From: Tumebacillus flagellatus
GTDB taxonomy: Bacteria > Bacillota > Bacilli > Tumebacillales > Tumebacillaceae
Assembly: GCF_000714935.1 (NCBI RefSeq)
Contig: NZ_JMIR01000009.1
Span: 1 to 64,000, forward strand
Length of the DNA: 64,000 nucleotides
Direction of reading: 5' to 3'
Below are positions 27,890 to 37,527 of the stretch, one piece after another. Below the pieces are notes generated by a model. The model saw nothing but the letters and a program-made list of their open reading frames with translations. It had not been told where the DNA came from and ran no database searches. The position numbers were made by a program, and so were the translations under genes. Position 1 is the stretch's first letter. Each line of letters begins with the position of its first letter.

Positions 27890-28603
27890 GTGGAACTCAA
27901 CACTTTCTCCATCGTCGCCCGCGATCCGATGACCGGACGGTTTGGGATCGCCGTGACGACCAAGGCGTTTGCCGTCGGCTCGCTGTGCCCGTTTGCCAGA
28001 GCCGGTGTCGGCGCGATTGCGACGCAAGCGCGGGTGAACCCGACTTTGGGGCCGAAGGGCTTGCGCTTGCTGGAGCACGGGTTGTCGGCGGAAGAGACGC
28101 TGGAACAACTGCTCGCCGAAGACCCCGGCCGCCGATACCGGCAGCTCGGCATCGTGGACAAATACGGCCACGCCGCCGCGTACACGGGCGAAGAAACCAA
28201 CGCTTGGACGGGACACGTCGTCGGAGATCACTTCACCGTGCAAGGCAACTTGCTGACCGGACCGGAAGTCGTGCAAGGCGTCGCCGCGACGTTTTCGGCG
28301 TCGACGGCTCCGTTTGAAGAGCGATTGATTCAAGCGTTGGAAGCGGGGCAGCACGCGGGCGGCGACAAACGGGGCAAGCAATCGGCCGCTCTGCTCGTCG
28401 TCGACACGGAGGACTTTCCCTACGTGGACATCCGCGTGGACGACAACCCCGAACCGCTCAAGGAACTCCGACGCCTCTACGACATTCACAAAAACGGCTT
28501 GCTCTCCGTCTACCGCGAGTGGGTGGAAGGCGTTCGCTCCGGCACGATTCCGAAGGGCGTCGCCAAACCGGATGAGCCGTCACAGGATCAGCCAAAAAGC
28601 TGA
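27890..28603 (+). CDS. DUF1028 (Ntn-hydrolase fold) family protein, short form
   Basis: The 237-residue product has the DUF1028 signatures: NTFSIVARDPMTGRFGIAV near the start, GAIATQARVNPTLGPKGLRL, RQLGIVDKYGHAAAYTG, VQGNLLTGPEVV and AGGDKRGKQSAALLV. The family has an N-terminal-nucleophile-hydrolase-like fold but no agreed biochemical role. GTG at 27890 is preceded by AAAGGGG nine bases away. Unlike the second copy at 55300 it lacks the C-terminal putative peptidoglycan-binding extension. It closes the fni transcription unit. Confidence 0.88.
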   Translation: MELNTFSIVARDPMTGRFGIAVTTKAFAVGSLCPFARAGVGAIATQARVNPTLGPKGLRLLEHGLSAEETLEQLLAEDPGRRYRQLGIVDKYGHAAAYTGEETNAWTGHVVGDHFTVQGNLLTGPEVVQGVAATFSASTAPFEERLIQALEAGQHAGGDKRGKQSAALLVVDTEDFPYVDIRVDDNPEPLKELRRLYDIHKNGLLSVYREWVEGVRSGTIPKGVAKPDEPSQDQPKS

Positions 28604-28633
28604 CAGGTCAAATGACTTGTCAGCTTTTTTTCT
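28595..28633 (+). terminator. Intrinsic terminator
   Basis: AAGCTGACAGGTCA pairs with TGACTTGTCAGCTT, followed by a T-run; the 5' arm contains the stop of the DUF1028 gene. Confidence 0.88.
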
Positions 28634-28667
28634 TGTTACTTTTGTCGTCGGCGCAAGTGAAGATGTG

Positions 28668-28676
28668 TGGTATTAT
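28668..28676 (+). promoter_or_regulatory. Possible extended -10 promoter element
   Basis: TGG-TATTAT forms an extended -10 (TGnTATTAT) without a well-placed -35. It lies after the preceding terminator and about 150 bases before the FAD-oxidoreductase operon. Confidence 0.3.
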
Positions 28677-28824
28677 AAGTACGACATGCAATTTAATTCT
28701 AACAAAACGATGGTTGTATCTTCCCTAACGAATTACTTAGGGGCCAACTGAATTTGAAGTAAATTGTAAGCCTTTCAATCATAGACAGAATGTGTTTTAC
28801 ACGGGGAAAGGGTGCAGAAAGCAG

Positions 28825-30468
28825 ATGGACATGCAGAAACAGGTTGTAATTTTAGGCGGCGGCGTTGCCGGGATGACGGCGGCCCATGAATTGATGGAGC
28901 GCGGCTTCCGCGTCACGGTGTATGAGTTCAAAGGCATCCCCGGCGGCAAAGCGCGCTCGATTCCCAAGAAGGGCACCGGCACCGGCCGCCGTGCAGATTT
29001 GCCGGGCGAACACGGCTTCCGGTTCTTCCCCGGCTTCTACCGACACGTTCCGGACACGATGAAGCGCATCCCGTTTGGGCAAAACGCCAACGGCGTGTTC
29101 GACAACCTCGTCTACGCCACCCGCACGGCGACGTTGCGGGACAACCTCCCGATGGTGGTGTCGCTCGACAACTTCCCGCGCAATCTCACCGATATGAAAT
29201 TGATGCTCCGCTCGCTGTTTGACAACAACATGGGATTGACCCTCTCCGATATCGACAACCTCGTTCATAAAACCTGGCAAATGCTCACCTCGTGCGACGA
29301 ACGCAAAACCGAGGAGTATGAAAAAGTTCCGTGGTGGCAGTTCGTCAACGCCGAGCAACAAACCGAGGCGTTCCAACACTTCATGACCGCCGCCACCCGC
29401 GTGCTCGTCGCCGCGAAATCCCGCGAAGCGAGCGCCAAGACGATCGGCAACGTGTTTGCTCAGCTTTGCGTCGACTTGATGACGCCGGGCGTCGGCGACG
29501 ACCGTCTGCTCAACGGCCCGACCAACGACGTTTGGATTGAGCCGTGGCTGAACTACTTGCGCGAGGGCGGCGTGGAATACCACATGAACGCCGAAGTCAA
29601 GCAGATCCACTGCGAGAACGGCGAAATCACCGGCGTCACGATTTCGCAAAACGGGCAGGAATTCATCGCGCAGGGCGATTACTACGTCTCGGCGCTTCCG
29701 GTGGAGATCATGGCGCAGAAGCTCACCGACGAGATGCTGCTCGCCGACCCGACGCTCCACTACATCAAGCAACTGGCAAGCTCCGTCGCGTGGATGAACG
29801 GCATCCAGTACTTCTTGACGGAAGACTTGCCCGTCGTGCACGGACATCTGCTGTTCATGGACGCACCGTGGGCGTTGACCGCCGTCTCGCAAGCGCAGTT
29901 CTGGCCGGACTTCCCGATGAGCCAGTTTGGCGACGGACACGTCAAGGGGATTCTCTCTGTGGACGTATCCGATTGGGAGACCCCCGGCGTGCTCTATGGA
30001 AAAACCGCGATGGAATGCACCGCCGAAGAGATCAAAAACGAAGTCTGGGAACAGATGAAGCGGTCGATCAACCAAAACGGAGACTTGCTGCGCGATGAGA
30101 TGCTCCACGACTGGTTCCTCGACCCGGACATTCAGTTTGAAAACCCGGCGGGGCAGGTGGAAACCAACCTCGAACCGCTGCTCGTCAACAAAGCGGGCAC
30201 GTGGGACCAGCGCCCGGACTCGTATACTCAGATTCGGAACTTCTTCCTCGCGTCCGACTATGTGCGCACGAACACGGACCTCGCGACGATGGAAGGCGCG
30301 AACGAAGCGGCGCGCCGCGCGGTGAACTCGATTTTGAACCGTGCGGGATCGAACGCCGAGCCGTGCGAGATTTTTACGATGTACGAACCGGATTTGTTTG
30401 CGATCTTCCGTCACCATGACCGCAAGCGCTTCAACGAAGGGCTGCCGTGGGACGGGAAGTTTTTCTAG
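28825..30468 (+). CDS. FAD-dependent oxidoreductase, phytoene desaturase / amine oxidase-like
   Basis: A 547-residue flavoprotein. The dinucleotide-binding motif VVILGGGVAGMTAAHEL is near the N-terminus, followed by YEFKGIPGGKARS and GEHGFRFFPGFYRH, the pattern of carotenoid desaturases and related amine-oxidase-fold enzymes. The C-terminal GANEAARRAVNSIL matches the second FAD-contact helix of that superfamily. The substrate is unknown; hydroxysqualene dehydroxylase-like or carotenoid-type chemistry are possibilities. The ATG at 28825 (or 28831) is chosen; an upstream ATG at 28792 has no ribosome binding site. It is the first gene of an operon running to 38992. Confidence 0.82.
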   Translation: MDMQKQVVILGGGVAGMTAAHELMERGFRVTVYEFKGIPGGKARSIPKKGTGTGRRADLPGEHGFRFFPGFYRHVPDTMKRIPFGQNANGVFDNLVYATRTATLRDNLPMVVSLDNFPRNLTDMKLMLRSLFDNNMGLTLSDIDNLVHKTWQMLTSCDERKTEEYEKVPWWQFVNAEQQTEAFQHFMTAATRVLVAAKSREASAKTIGNVFAQLCVDLMTPGVGDDRLLNGPTNDVWIEPWLNYLREGGVEYHMNAEVKQIHCENGEITGVTISQNGQEFIAQGDYYVSALPVEIMAQKLTDEMLLADPTLHYIKQLASSVAWMNGIQYFLTEDLPVVHGHLLFMDAPWALTAVSQAQFWPDFPMSQFGDGHVKGILSVDVSDWETPGVLYGKTAMECTAEEIKNEVWEQMKRSINQNGDLLRDEMLHDWFLDPDIQFENPAGQVETNLEPLLVNKAGTWDQRPDSYTQIRNFFLASDYVRTNTDLATMEGANEAARRAVNSILNRAGSNAEPCEIFTMYEPDLFAIFRHHDRKRFNEGLPWDGKFF

Positions 30469-30504
30469 GGAGGGCCGGCTCCCGGACTGCGAGGTGAGGC
30501 ATTT

Positions 30505-33500
30505 TTGTTTCGGATCGGCAACTATGAAGTGTTGGAACCCTTGTCGGAGGGGAAGCACACCGTCGTGTACCGCGGTCTGCATCCCGTGACGCAAAAGCGC
30601 GTCATCCTCAAAGCGCTCAAAGCGGAGTATCCCCCGAACGACGAGATCGTCCGCTTGAAGCGGGAGTATGAGATCACCCGCGAGGTGGAAAGCGAGGGCA
30701 TCGTGCGGCCGTTGGGGTTGGAGCCGTACGGCAACGGCTTCGTGCTCGTGCTGGAAGATGTCGGAGGCGACTCGCTGCATCGCCTGCTCACCTATCAAAC
30801 GATCGATCACCTGACGTTTCTCAAAGTGGCGATCCGCGTCACGGAAGCGCTGGGACGTCTGCACCAACAGCGCATCATTCACAAAGACCTCAAACCGCAC
30901 AACTTGATCGCCAACTTGCACACCGGCGTCGTCCAGATCACCGACTTCGGCATCGCGTCCCGCTTGTCCACGGAGCGCCAAGAGTTGATCAACCCCGATC
31001 AACTGGAAGGGACGCTGCTGTACATGTCGCCGGAGCAAACCGGTCGGATGAACCGGATGATCGATTACCGGACGGACATCTATTCGTTGGGCGTGACGTT
31101 TTACGAACTGCTGACGGGCCACGTGCCGTTTTCGGCGACCGACCCGCTGGAGCTCGTCCATTGCCACATCGCCAAAAACGCCACTGCCCCGCATCTCGTC
31201 GACCCGTCGGTTCCGAAAGCTCTCTCCGACATCGTCATGCGCTGCCTCGCCAAGAACGCGGAAGACCGCTACCAGAGCGCGTACGGGCTGAAGCGCGACT
31301 TCGAAGAGTGTCTGCGCCAACTGGAAGAGACGGGAACTCTCGTGGAATTTCCGATCGGGGAGCGCGACAAATCGGAGATCTTCCAGATTCCCGAGAAGCT
31401 CTACGGGCGCGGGGACTCGTTGCAGACGCTGTTCACGGTGTTCAACCGCGTCACGCAAGGCACGCGGGAACTGTTGCTCGTCACCGGGCCTTCGGGGATC
31501 GGCAAATCGTTTTTTGTCCATGAAATTCATCGGATGGTGGCGCGGGAGAATGGGTTTTTCCTCACGGGCAAGTTTGACCAGTTCAAGCGGCACATCCCGT
31601 ACCACGCGCTGATTCAAGCGTTGCGCCAACTGGTCCACCAGTTGCTGACGGAAAGCGAAGAGAGCGTGCGGGAGTGGCGGGAGCGGATCTTGGGGGCGCT
31701 TGGGTCGAACGGCTCCGTCATGGTGGAAGTCATGCCGGAGTTGGAGTTGATCATCGGCAAACAGCCGCCCGCTCCGATCTTGCCGCCGACGGAGACGCAG
31801 AACCGCTTCCAATACACGATGGAGAAGTTTATCACCGTGTTTACGGGACAGGAGCACCCGTTGGTGCTGTTCCTGGACGATTTGCAGTGGGCGGATTCGG
31901 CGACGTTGACCCTGTTTGAGCTGTTCTTGGAAGACCCGGCGACGTCGCATCTGCTGTTGATCGGCGCCTACCGCGACAACGAAGTGACGGCGGCCGACCG
32001 GCTGATGGCGATGGTCGAAGAGCTGCGCCGCCGCCAGCGCAACACGATCTCGTTCGTCCGGCTGCAGCAGCTCGACGAAGAGAACGTTCGCCGGTTGGTC
32101 GCCGACACGTTCCAATGCGAACTCGAAGAAAGTACGCCGCTCGCGGAATTGGTGTACCGGAAAACCAACGGCAACCCGTTTTTCGTCAAGCAATTCCTGC
32201 AAAGCCTCTACACGCAAAAAAAAGTCCAGTTCGATTCCGCAGCGGGCGGCTGGACATGGAATCTCGACGCCATCCGTGACATGGGCATCACCGACAACGT
32301 CGTCGAGTTCATGCTGGAGAAGATTCGGCAACTGCCGAAGCACACGCAAGAACTCTTGAGCGCGGCGGCTTGCATCGGCAGCACGTTTGAATTGCACACG
32401 CTGCTCGAAGTGGTCGGCTGGCACCCGAAGGACGCATCGCAAAGCTTGTGGAACGCGCTGGAGGAAGGCTTTGTCGTCCCGGTCGGCACCGCGTACAAGC
32501 TGTTGTTCAGCATGTGGCAAGACGAAACGGATATGCCGCCCGCAGGCGTTGCCCGCGTGTCGTTTAAGTTTTTGCACGACCGCGTCCAGCAAATCGCGTA
32601 CTCGCTGATCCCGGAAGCGAATCTGCCGGACGTGCACTTGCGCATCGGCCGGATCATGCTCCGTCAAAAAGGCAACGACGAGATGGAAGAGAGCCTGTTT
32701 GAGATGACGAATCACTTGAACGTCGGGTCTCAACTGTTGAACACACGGGAAGAGAAGTTGATGCTGATGCGGCTGAACTTGCTCGCCGGACGGCGCGCCA
32801 AAGCTTCGACCGCGTACGAGCCCGCGCTGAAATACCTGCGGCACGGCGTCGACTTGCTTCCGGAGCATCCGTGGAAGACCGACTACGCGCTTTCGCAAGA
32901 GCTCTACGTGGAGCTTTCCGAAGTGGAGTACCTCTGCGGCAATTTCGAGACGGCGGAGACGTTGTTTGACTATATCTTGGCGAACGTCCGCACGAAATTG
33001 GAGAAAGCCAACGTCTACAACATCAAAGCGATGCTCTACATCAACCAAGAGCGCTATGAAGACGCCACGCGCATCTGCGCGGACGGCCTGCAGCTGCTCG
33101 GCATGAAATTGCCGGAGCGTGCGGGACGCGTGCGGATCTTGGCGGCGCTGCTGAAGTCGAAGTGGTTGCTGCGCGGGCGCACGACCGCCGATCTGATGAA
33201 CATGCCGGTCGCCGTCGATCCGCACCACAACTCGATCATGCGGCTCTTGATCAACCACATCACCGCCACGTACTTTGTCGACCAACAGTACTTCGCGTTT
33301 CTCAACGTCACCAACTTGGAGTTCACGCTGAAGAACGGCAACTCGATCGGCTCCGGGCTCTCGTACGGCGGGTACGGGATGATGCTCGGCTCGCTGTTCG
33401 GCGATTACGAAAAAGGCTATGAGTTCGGGCGGTTGGCCGTGCAAATCCACGAACGGATCGAGTACGACCTGTTAAAAGGGCAGGCGTACTTCGGGTTCGC

Positions 33501-35835
33501 CACGTTCATCTCGCACTGGACGCGTCCGCTGCGGGAAGGGATGGAGTCCCTGCGTGCCGGGTTCCAATGCTCCATCGAGTCCGGCGACAAAGTCTACGCC
33601 GTCTACAACTGCACGAGTTTGCTGCACTTCTTGATGATCGCGGGCACGCCGTTTGACGAGATGCACGAGGCTGTTCACAAGTACGAAGACATCATCCTCC
33701 GCGCCAAAGTCGAGATGACGAACAACAACTTCCGCGTCATCCGCTCGTTCCTCGCCCGCATGAAAGGGGAGGGGGATGACGGGTTCGACTACGCCGAACA
33801 CATCCGCTATTGCCGGGAGAAGGGAGACCTCTTCCAACTCGGCTTCACTCTGCATTACCAACTTCGCGCCGCCTACTTGCTCGGCAACTACCGAGAGGCG
33901 GTGGAAGCGGCCGAAGCGTTTGAGGGCGTGATCGCAGGGTCGCTTGGGCAAGTGCAATTGCCGGATCATTCCCTTTTTTACTCGTTGACGCTGACCGAGT
34001 TGTATGAAGAAGCTTCTCCTTCAGAGCGACGCGGATTCCGCCGCCTCTTGAAAAACCATCTGAAAAAACTGCGCAAGTGGGCGAAGACGGCTCCGGAGAA
34101 CAACTACGGCAAAGCCAAACTGCTCGAAGCGGAAATCTCGCGTCTGGTCGGCAATCTGCCCCACGCGATGGACGCGTACGAAGAAGCGGTGCAGCATGCC
34201 GCCAAGCAAGGCTTCCTGCCGATTGCCGCCATCGCCAACGAGTTGGCCGCGAAGTTCTACTTGAAACTCGGCAAGGAACGCATCGCCAAAACGTACTTGC
34301 TGGAAGCACGCTACACCTACCAGAAGTGGGGCGCGGCGGAAAAAGTCCGCCTGCTCGACCGCGCGTACCCGGAATGGCTGACCGTCGCCAAGCACGAAGC
34401 GGACAGCCGATTGGAAATCGCGGCGACCGCTCGTTCCGTCTCCACGACCGGCGGGCACAGCGCGCAGCAGATCGACTTGCAAACGGTGCTCAAAGCGTCG
34501 CGGGCGATCTCCGGCGAGATCGTGCTCGGCAACCTCTTGGAGAACATGATCCAGATCGTCGCCGAAAACGCCGGCGCCCAAAAAGCCTGCTTGCTGATCG
34601 AGCGCGACGGCGAATTGTTGCTGCAAGCGCTGAAGGAGCCGGGCCGTGAGCAGGTGACCGTCTTGCAGGAGTTGCCGATTCAGCAATGCCCGGACCTCGC
34701 CGCCACGGTCGTGCAATACGTGCGGCGGATGCGGGAGCCGGTCGTGCTGCATGACGCGACCCGCGAAGAGATGTTCGCGAAGGACCCGTACATCCTGGAA
34801 CACCGTCCGGCGTCGATTTTCTGCATGCCGATCCTCAACCAAGGCAAGCGCGTCGGCCTGCTCTACTTGGAGAACAACTTGACCACGCACGCGTTTACCG
34901 AAGGGCGTCTCGCGCTGATGGAACTGCTCTCTTCGCAGATTGCCGTCTCGCTGCAAAACGCCGAACTCTACCACCACCAAGTGCAACTCAACCTCGCGTA
35001 CGGCAAATTCGTGCCGCACCAGTTCTTGCGCTTCCTTGAAAAAAACTCCATCCTCGACGTGCAGTTGGGCGACCACGTTCAAACCAACATGTCGATCATG
35101 TTTGCCGACATCCGCTCGTTCACCACGATGTCGGAGAAGATGACGCCGGAAGAGAATTTCGAATTCCTCAACGACTACCTGCGCCACATGGAAGCGCCGA
35201 TCATCGAGAACCGCGGGTTTATCGACAAGTTTATCGGCGACTCGATCATGGCGTTGTTTGACAAGGGTGCCGACGACGCGCTGCGGGCGGCGATTGAGAT
35301 GCTGCGCCAACTTGAGATTTTTAACGGAGAGCGGGCAGCCTTGGGCCTTGCGCCCATCGAGATCGGGATCGGCTTGAACTCCGGCCGGATGATGCTCGGG
35401 ACGCTCGGCGGACACCATCGAATGGATTCCACCGTCATCTCCGACGCCGTCAACCTCGCCTCGCGCATGGAGGATTTGACGAAGATCTACAGCGTTCCGA
35501 TCTTGATCAGCGAGCACACGTACGTGCGGCTGGTCGACCCGGATCGCTATTGCATCCGCATCCTCGACCGGGTGCGGGTCAAGGGGAAAAGCGAGCCGGT
35601 TTCGGTGTATGAAGTGTTTGATGCCGACCTGCCGGAGATCCGTGACGCCAAGTTGGCGACGAAGGCGGTTTTTGAACAGGCGTATGAGAGCTTTCAGCAG
35701 GGAGAGTACCAAGCGGCGCAAGAATTGTTTGCGGACTGCTTGCGTCAAAATCTCCACGATAAGACGGCCGCCGCGTACATCCAGCGTTGCGAGCGGCTGA
35801 TCAATCAAACAGAAACAGAACCGACTCAGGGGTGA
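30505..35835 (+). CDS. Ser/Thr kinase - ATPase - TPR - GAF - class III adenylate cyclase fusion
   Basis: A 1776-residue signalling protein. The Hanks-type kinase (about 5-275) has Lys36, catalytic HKDLKPHN with Asp128, and DFG Asp147. An AAA/STAND-type ATPase follows (about 295-620), with Walker A GPSGIGKS (Lys334) and Walker B LVLFLDDLQWAD near 450-463. A helical TPR-like region spans about 700-1310, and a GAF domain about 1322-1490. The class III cyclase domain (about 1500-1700) has metal Asp1535 (FADIRSF) and Asp1579 (IGDSIMALF), Lys1575 and Asp1647 as the adenine-selecting pair, and Asn1650/Arg1654 (NLASR). It should therefore make cAMP. TTG start behind GAGGTGAGG. The ATPase-TPR-GAF scaffold resembles kinase-histidine-kinase giants of cyanobacteria, with the output replaced by a cyclase. 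Confidence 0.9.
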   Translation: MFRIGNYEVLEPLSEGKHTVVYRGLHPVTQKRVILKALKAEYPPNDEIVRLKREYEITREVESEGIVRPLGLEPYGNGFVLVLEDVGGDSLHRLLTYQTIDHLTFLKVAIRVTEALGRLHQQRIIHKDLKPHNLIANLHTGVVQITDFGIASRLSTERQELINPDQLEGTLLYMSPEQTGRMNRMIDYRTDIYSLGVTFYELLTGHVPFSATDPLELVHCHIAKNATAPHLVDPSVPKALSDIVMRCLAKNAEDRYQSAYGLKRDFEECLRQLEETGTLVEFPIGERDKSEIFQIPEKLYGRGDSLQTLFTVFNRVTQGTRELLLVTGPSGIGKSFFVHEIHRMVARENGFFLTGKFDQFKRHIPYHALIQALRQLVHQLLTESEESVREWRERILGALGSNGSVMVEVMPELELIIGKQPPAPILPPTETQNRFQYTMEKFITVFTGQEHPLVLFLDDLQWADSATLTLFELFLEDPATSHLLLIGAYRDNEVTAADRLMAMVEELRRRQRNTISFVRLQQLDEENVRRLVADTFQCELEESTPLAELVYRKTNGNPFFVKQFLQSLYTQKKVQFDSAAGGWTWNLDAIRDMGITDNVVEFMLEKIRQLPKHTQELLSAAACIGSTFELHTLLEVVGWHPKDASQSLWNALEEGFVVPVGTAYKLLFSMWQDETDMPPAGVARVSFKFLHDRVQQIAYSLIPEANLPDVHLRIGRIMLRQKGNDEMEESLFEMTNHLNVGSQLLNTREEKLMLMRLNLLAGRRAKASTAYEPALKYLRHGVDLLPEHPWKTDYALSQELYVELSEVEYLCGNFETAETLFDYILANVRTKLEKANVYNIKAMLYINQERYEDATRICADGLQLLGMKLPERAGRVRILAALLKSKWLLRGRTTADLMNMPVAVDPHHNSIMRLLINHITATYFVDQQYFAFLNVTNLEFTLKNGNSIGSGLSYGGYGMMLGSLFGDYEKGYEFGRLAVQIHERIEYDLLKGQAYFGFATFISHWTRPLREGMESLRAGFQCSIESGDKVYAVYNCTSLLHFLMIAGTPFDEMHEAVHKYEDIILRAKVEMTNNNFRVIRSFLARMKGEGDDGFDYAEHIRYCREKGDLFQLGFTLHYQLRAAYLLGNYREAVEAAEAFEGVIAGSLGQVQLPDHSLFYSLTLTELYEEASPSERRGFRRLLKNHLKKLRKWAKTAPENNYGKAKLLEAEISRLVGNLPHAMDAYEEAVQHAAKQGFLPIAAIANELAAKFYLKLGKERIAKTYLLEARYTYQKWGAAEKVRLLDRAYPEWLTVAKHEADSRLEIAATARSVSTTGGHSAQQIDLQTVLKASRAISGEIVLGNLLENMIQIVAENAGAQKACLLIERDGELLLQALKEPGREQVTVLQELPIQQCPDLAATVVQYVRRMREPVVLHDATREEMFAKDPYILEHRPASIFCMPILNQGKRVGLLYLENNLTTHAFTEGRLALMELLSSQIAVSLQNAELYHHQVQLNLAYGKFVPHQFLRFLEKNSILDVQLGDHVQTNMSIMFADIRSFTTMSEKMTPEENFEFLNDYLRHMEAPIIENRGFIDKFIGDSIMALFDKGADDALRAAIEMLRQLEIFNGERAALGLAPIEIGIGLNSGRMMLGTLGGHHRMDSTVISDAVNLASRMEDLTKIYSVPILISEHTYVRLVDPDRYCIRILDRVRVKGKSEPVSVYEVFDADLPEIRDAKLATKAVFEQAYESFQQGEYQAAQELFADCLRQNLHDKTAAAYIQRCERLINQTETEPTQG

Positions 35836-35842
35836 GTTCAAG

Positions 35843-37519
35843 GTGATAGAGGCAACGGTACGAGATCGCGCGATCTCCTTGATCAACGGGACGAAGTTTC
35901 GCGCCGCGCTGGCGACGGAGGGCGAGTCCTATTGGTACAAATACTTCCTCCGTGCGGGCGAAGCGGTGGAAATCGAACTGAGCGAAATTCCGCGCGGCGT
36001 CGCGTACGACCTTGAAGTGTACGACGAGGCGGGGAACTGCATCTACGGCACCGTGCCGCTGTTCGGGTGCGTGCGGTTTGCGTCCTATGAAGCGGGCGTG
36101 GACGGCGAGATCTACCTGCGCGTGCGGGCGGAGGAGGGGTGTGACCCGAACCGCGAGTTCGCGCTGCATGTCGACCGCTACAAATCGATCGGCGGCATCC
36201 TGACCGGCGACAACAAGCTCTGCGCCTTCGACGGCCCGTACCGCATCGGAGGCAGCGATCTGGTGATCGCGCCGGGCGCGGTGCTGGACATCGAAGCGGG
36301 TACGATCATAAACGTCCGCAGCCAGAGCGCCCTGCGCGTGTTGAGCGGCGGCACGCTGAATCTGCTGGGCACCGCCGCCCAGCCGGTCGTGATTCTCGGA
36401 GCGAGCGCCGGAGGAGAGGCGGGGCTCTGGAAAGAGCTGCAAGCCGCCGAGGAATCCCGCATCACACGGCAGTTCGTGACGATCTACTACGACCAAGCCG
36501 AAACTCATGAGACGCCGCCGCCGGGGCACGTGATCAACATCTTGCCCTCGGAGCGTCCGGCGTTGATTCGCCAGTGGTATCAGTTGGCGTCTCCCTACCT
36601 CTCCACGATCTTCGACGGCGTGGAGCGCACCGGCAAATGGTACGACCCGTGGAGCATCAAAAAACGCGACCTCTACTTCGGCATGGATGTCGAAATGTTC
36701 GCCCAGTGGGAGTACGACAGCGGGCGGGTGTGCGACGAGCGCTTTCGTGCGGGGAAGACGAACTATTGGGAGTACGTCAACGCCGGATTCTTGCACGACA
36801 TCTTGCTGGCGCGCCAGTGTGTCGACAACGACGAACCGGCGCCGCACTTTCGCATCCAGCGCTTGATGGACTACTTGCGCCACGGCAAGTCGTGGCAAGA
36901 AAAACACGGCGTGCTGAAATCGACGCACATCTTGCCGAACCTGGAGGACGCGCTGGAAGAAGAGACGGAGTTGCACAGTCATCTCAAAGAGATGAGCACG
37001 CTGTTTTGGTGGTCGCACAACACCTCGATCGTCTACTGGGATCACTTGGCGCGGGAGATGGGCTTGCACGCGCAAGAAGAGCATGATGAGAATCTGTTCG
37101 TCAACGGCGTGATCATCCGCTTGCACTTTTCCAGCGACTTGCCGTACGAATTCTTAAGCTTTGGCAACCAGATGCCGCCGGTCGGCATGATCGGGGTGTT
37201 CCTGAATCACGGGCCGTTTAAATACCCGGATTGTTACCCGGCCCCGCCCGCTCCTCCGGCACCCGAGGACACGTTGGACCCTCATGACGAGACAACCGTC
37301 GGCCTGATCAAGACCTACTTTGACATCTTGCTCCACGACGGCACGAACCCGGTCTATACCTGGTGGCTGCCGACGCCGGCCGACCGCGAAGCGCGGAGGA
37401 TTCTGGAGACGACAGGGCTCCAACCCGATTCCTCACTGGACGATTGGAAGCGGGAATTCGTTGATCCGGCAATCCAGACGTTGCACGAAATTCAGGAGAA
37501 GTATCTAAAAAGTGAGTAG
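35843..37519 (+). CDS. Unknown protein with N-terminal PPC-like beta region
   Basis: A 558-residue protein with no signal peptide and no recognised family overall. Residues 1-115 look like a PPC-type beta-sandwich (WYKYFLRAGEAVEIELSEIP then AYDLEVYDEAGN). Residues 120-200 are Gly/Val-rich repeats resembling a short beta-helix. The large C-terminal part (220-558) is rich in Trp, Tyr and His (FWWSHNTSIVYWDHLAREMG) with a Pro-rich stretch near 470. GTG start with GGGGTG upstream. The gap to the cyclase gene is seven bases, so it is surely co-translated and probably functions with it. Confidence 0.7.
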   Translation: MIEATVRDRAISLINGTKFRAALATEGESYWYKYFLRAGEAVEIELSEIPRGVAYDLEVYDEAGNCIYGTVPLFGCVRFASYEAGVDGEIYLRVRAEEGCDPNREFALHVDRYKSIGGILTGDNKLCAFDGPYRIGGSDLVIAPGAVLDIEAGTIINVRSQSALRVLSGGTLNLLGTAAQPVVILGASAGGEAGLWKELQAAEESRITRQFVTIYYDQAETHETPPPGHVINILPSERPALIRQWYQLASPYLSTIFDGVERTGKWYDPWSIKKRDLYFGMDVEMFAQWEYDSGRVCDERFRAGKTNYWEYVNAGFLHDILLARQCVDNDEPAPHFRIQRLMDYLRHGKSWQEKHGVLKSTHILPNLEDALEEETELHSHLKEMSTLFWWSHNTSIVYWDHLAREMGLHAQEEHDENLFVNGVIIRLHFSSDLPYEFLSFGNQMPPVGMIGVFLNHGPFKYPDCYPAPPAPPAPEDTLDPHDETTVGLIKTYFDILLHDGTNPVYTWWLPTPADREARRILETTGLQPDSSLDDWKREFVDPAIQTLHEIQEKYLKSE

Positions 37520-37527
37520 GTGATTTC

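Noticed and set aside
28852-33450. A 1532-codon open frame on the minus strand across the oxidoreductase and kinase-cyclase genes
   Set aside because: It is a mirror of GC-rich codon structure: Arg/His/Gln/Val-rich composition, no ribosome binding site and no domain, opposite two genes with clear catalytic motifs.
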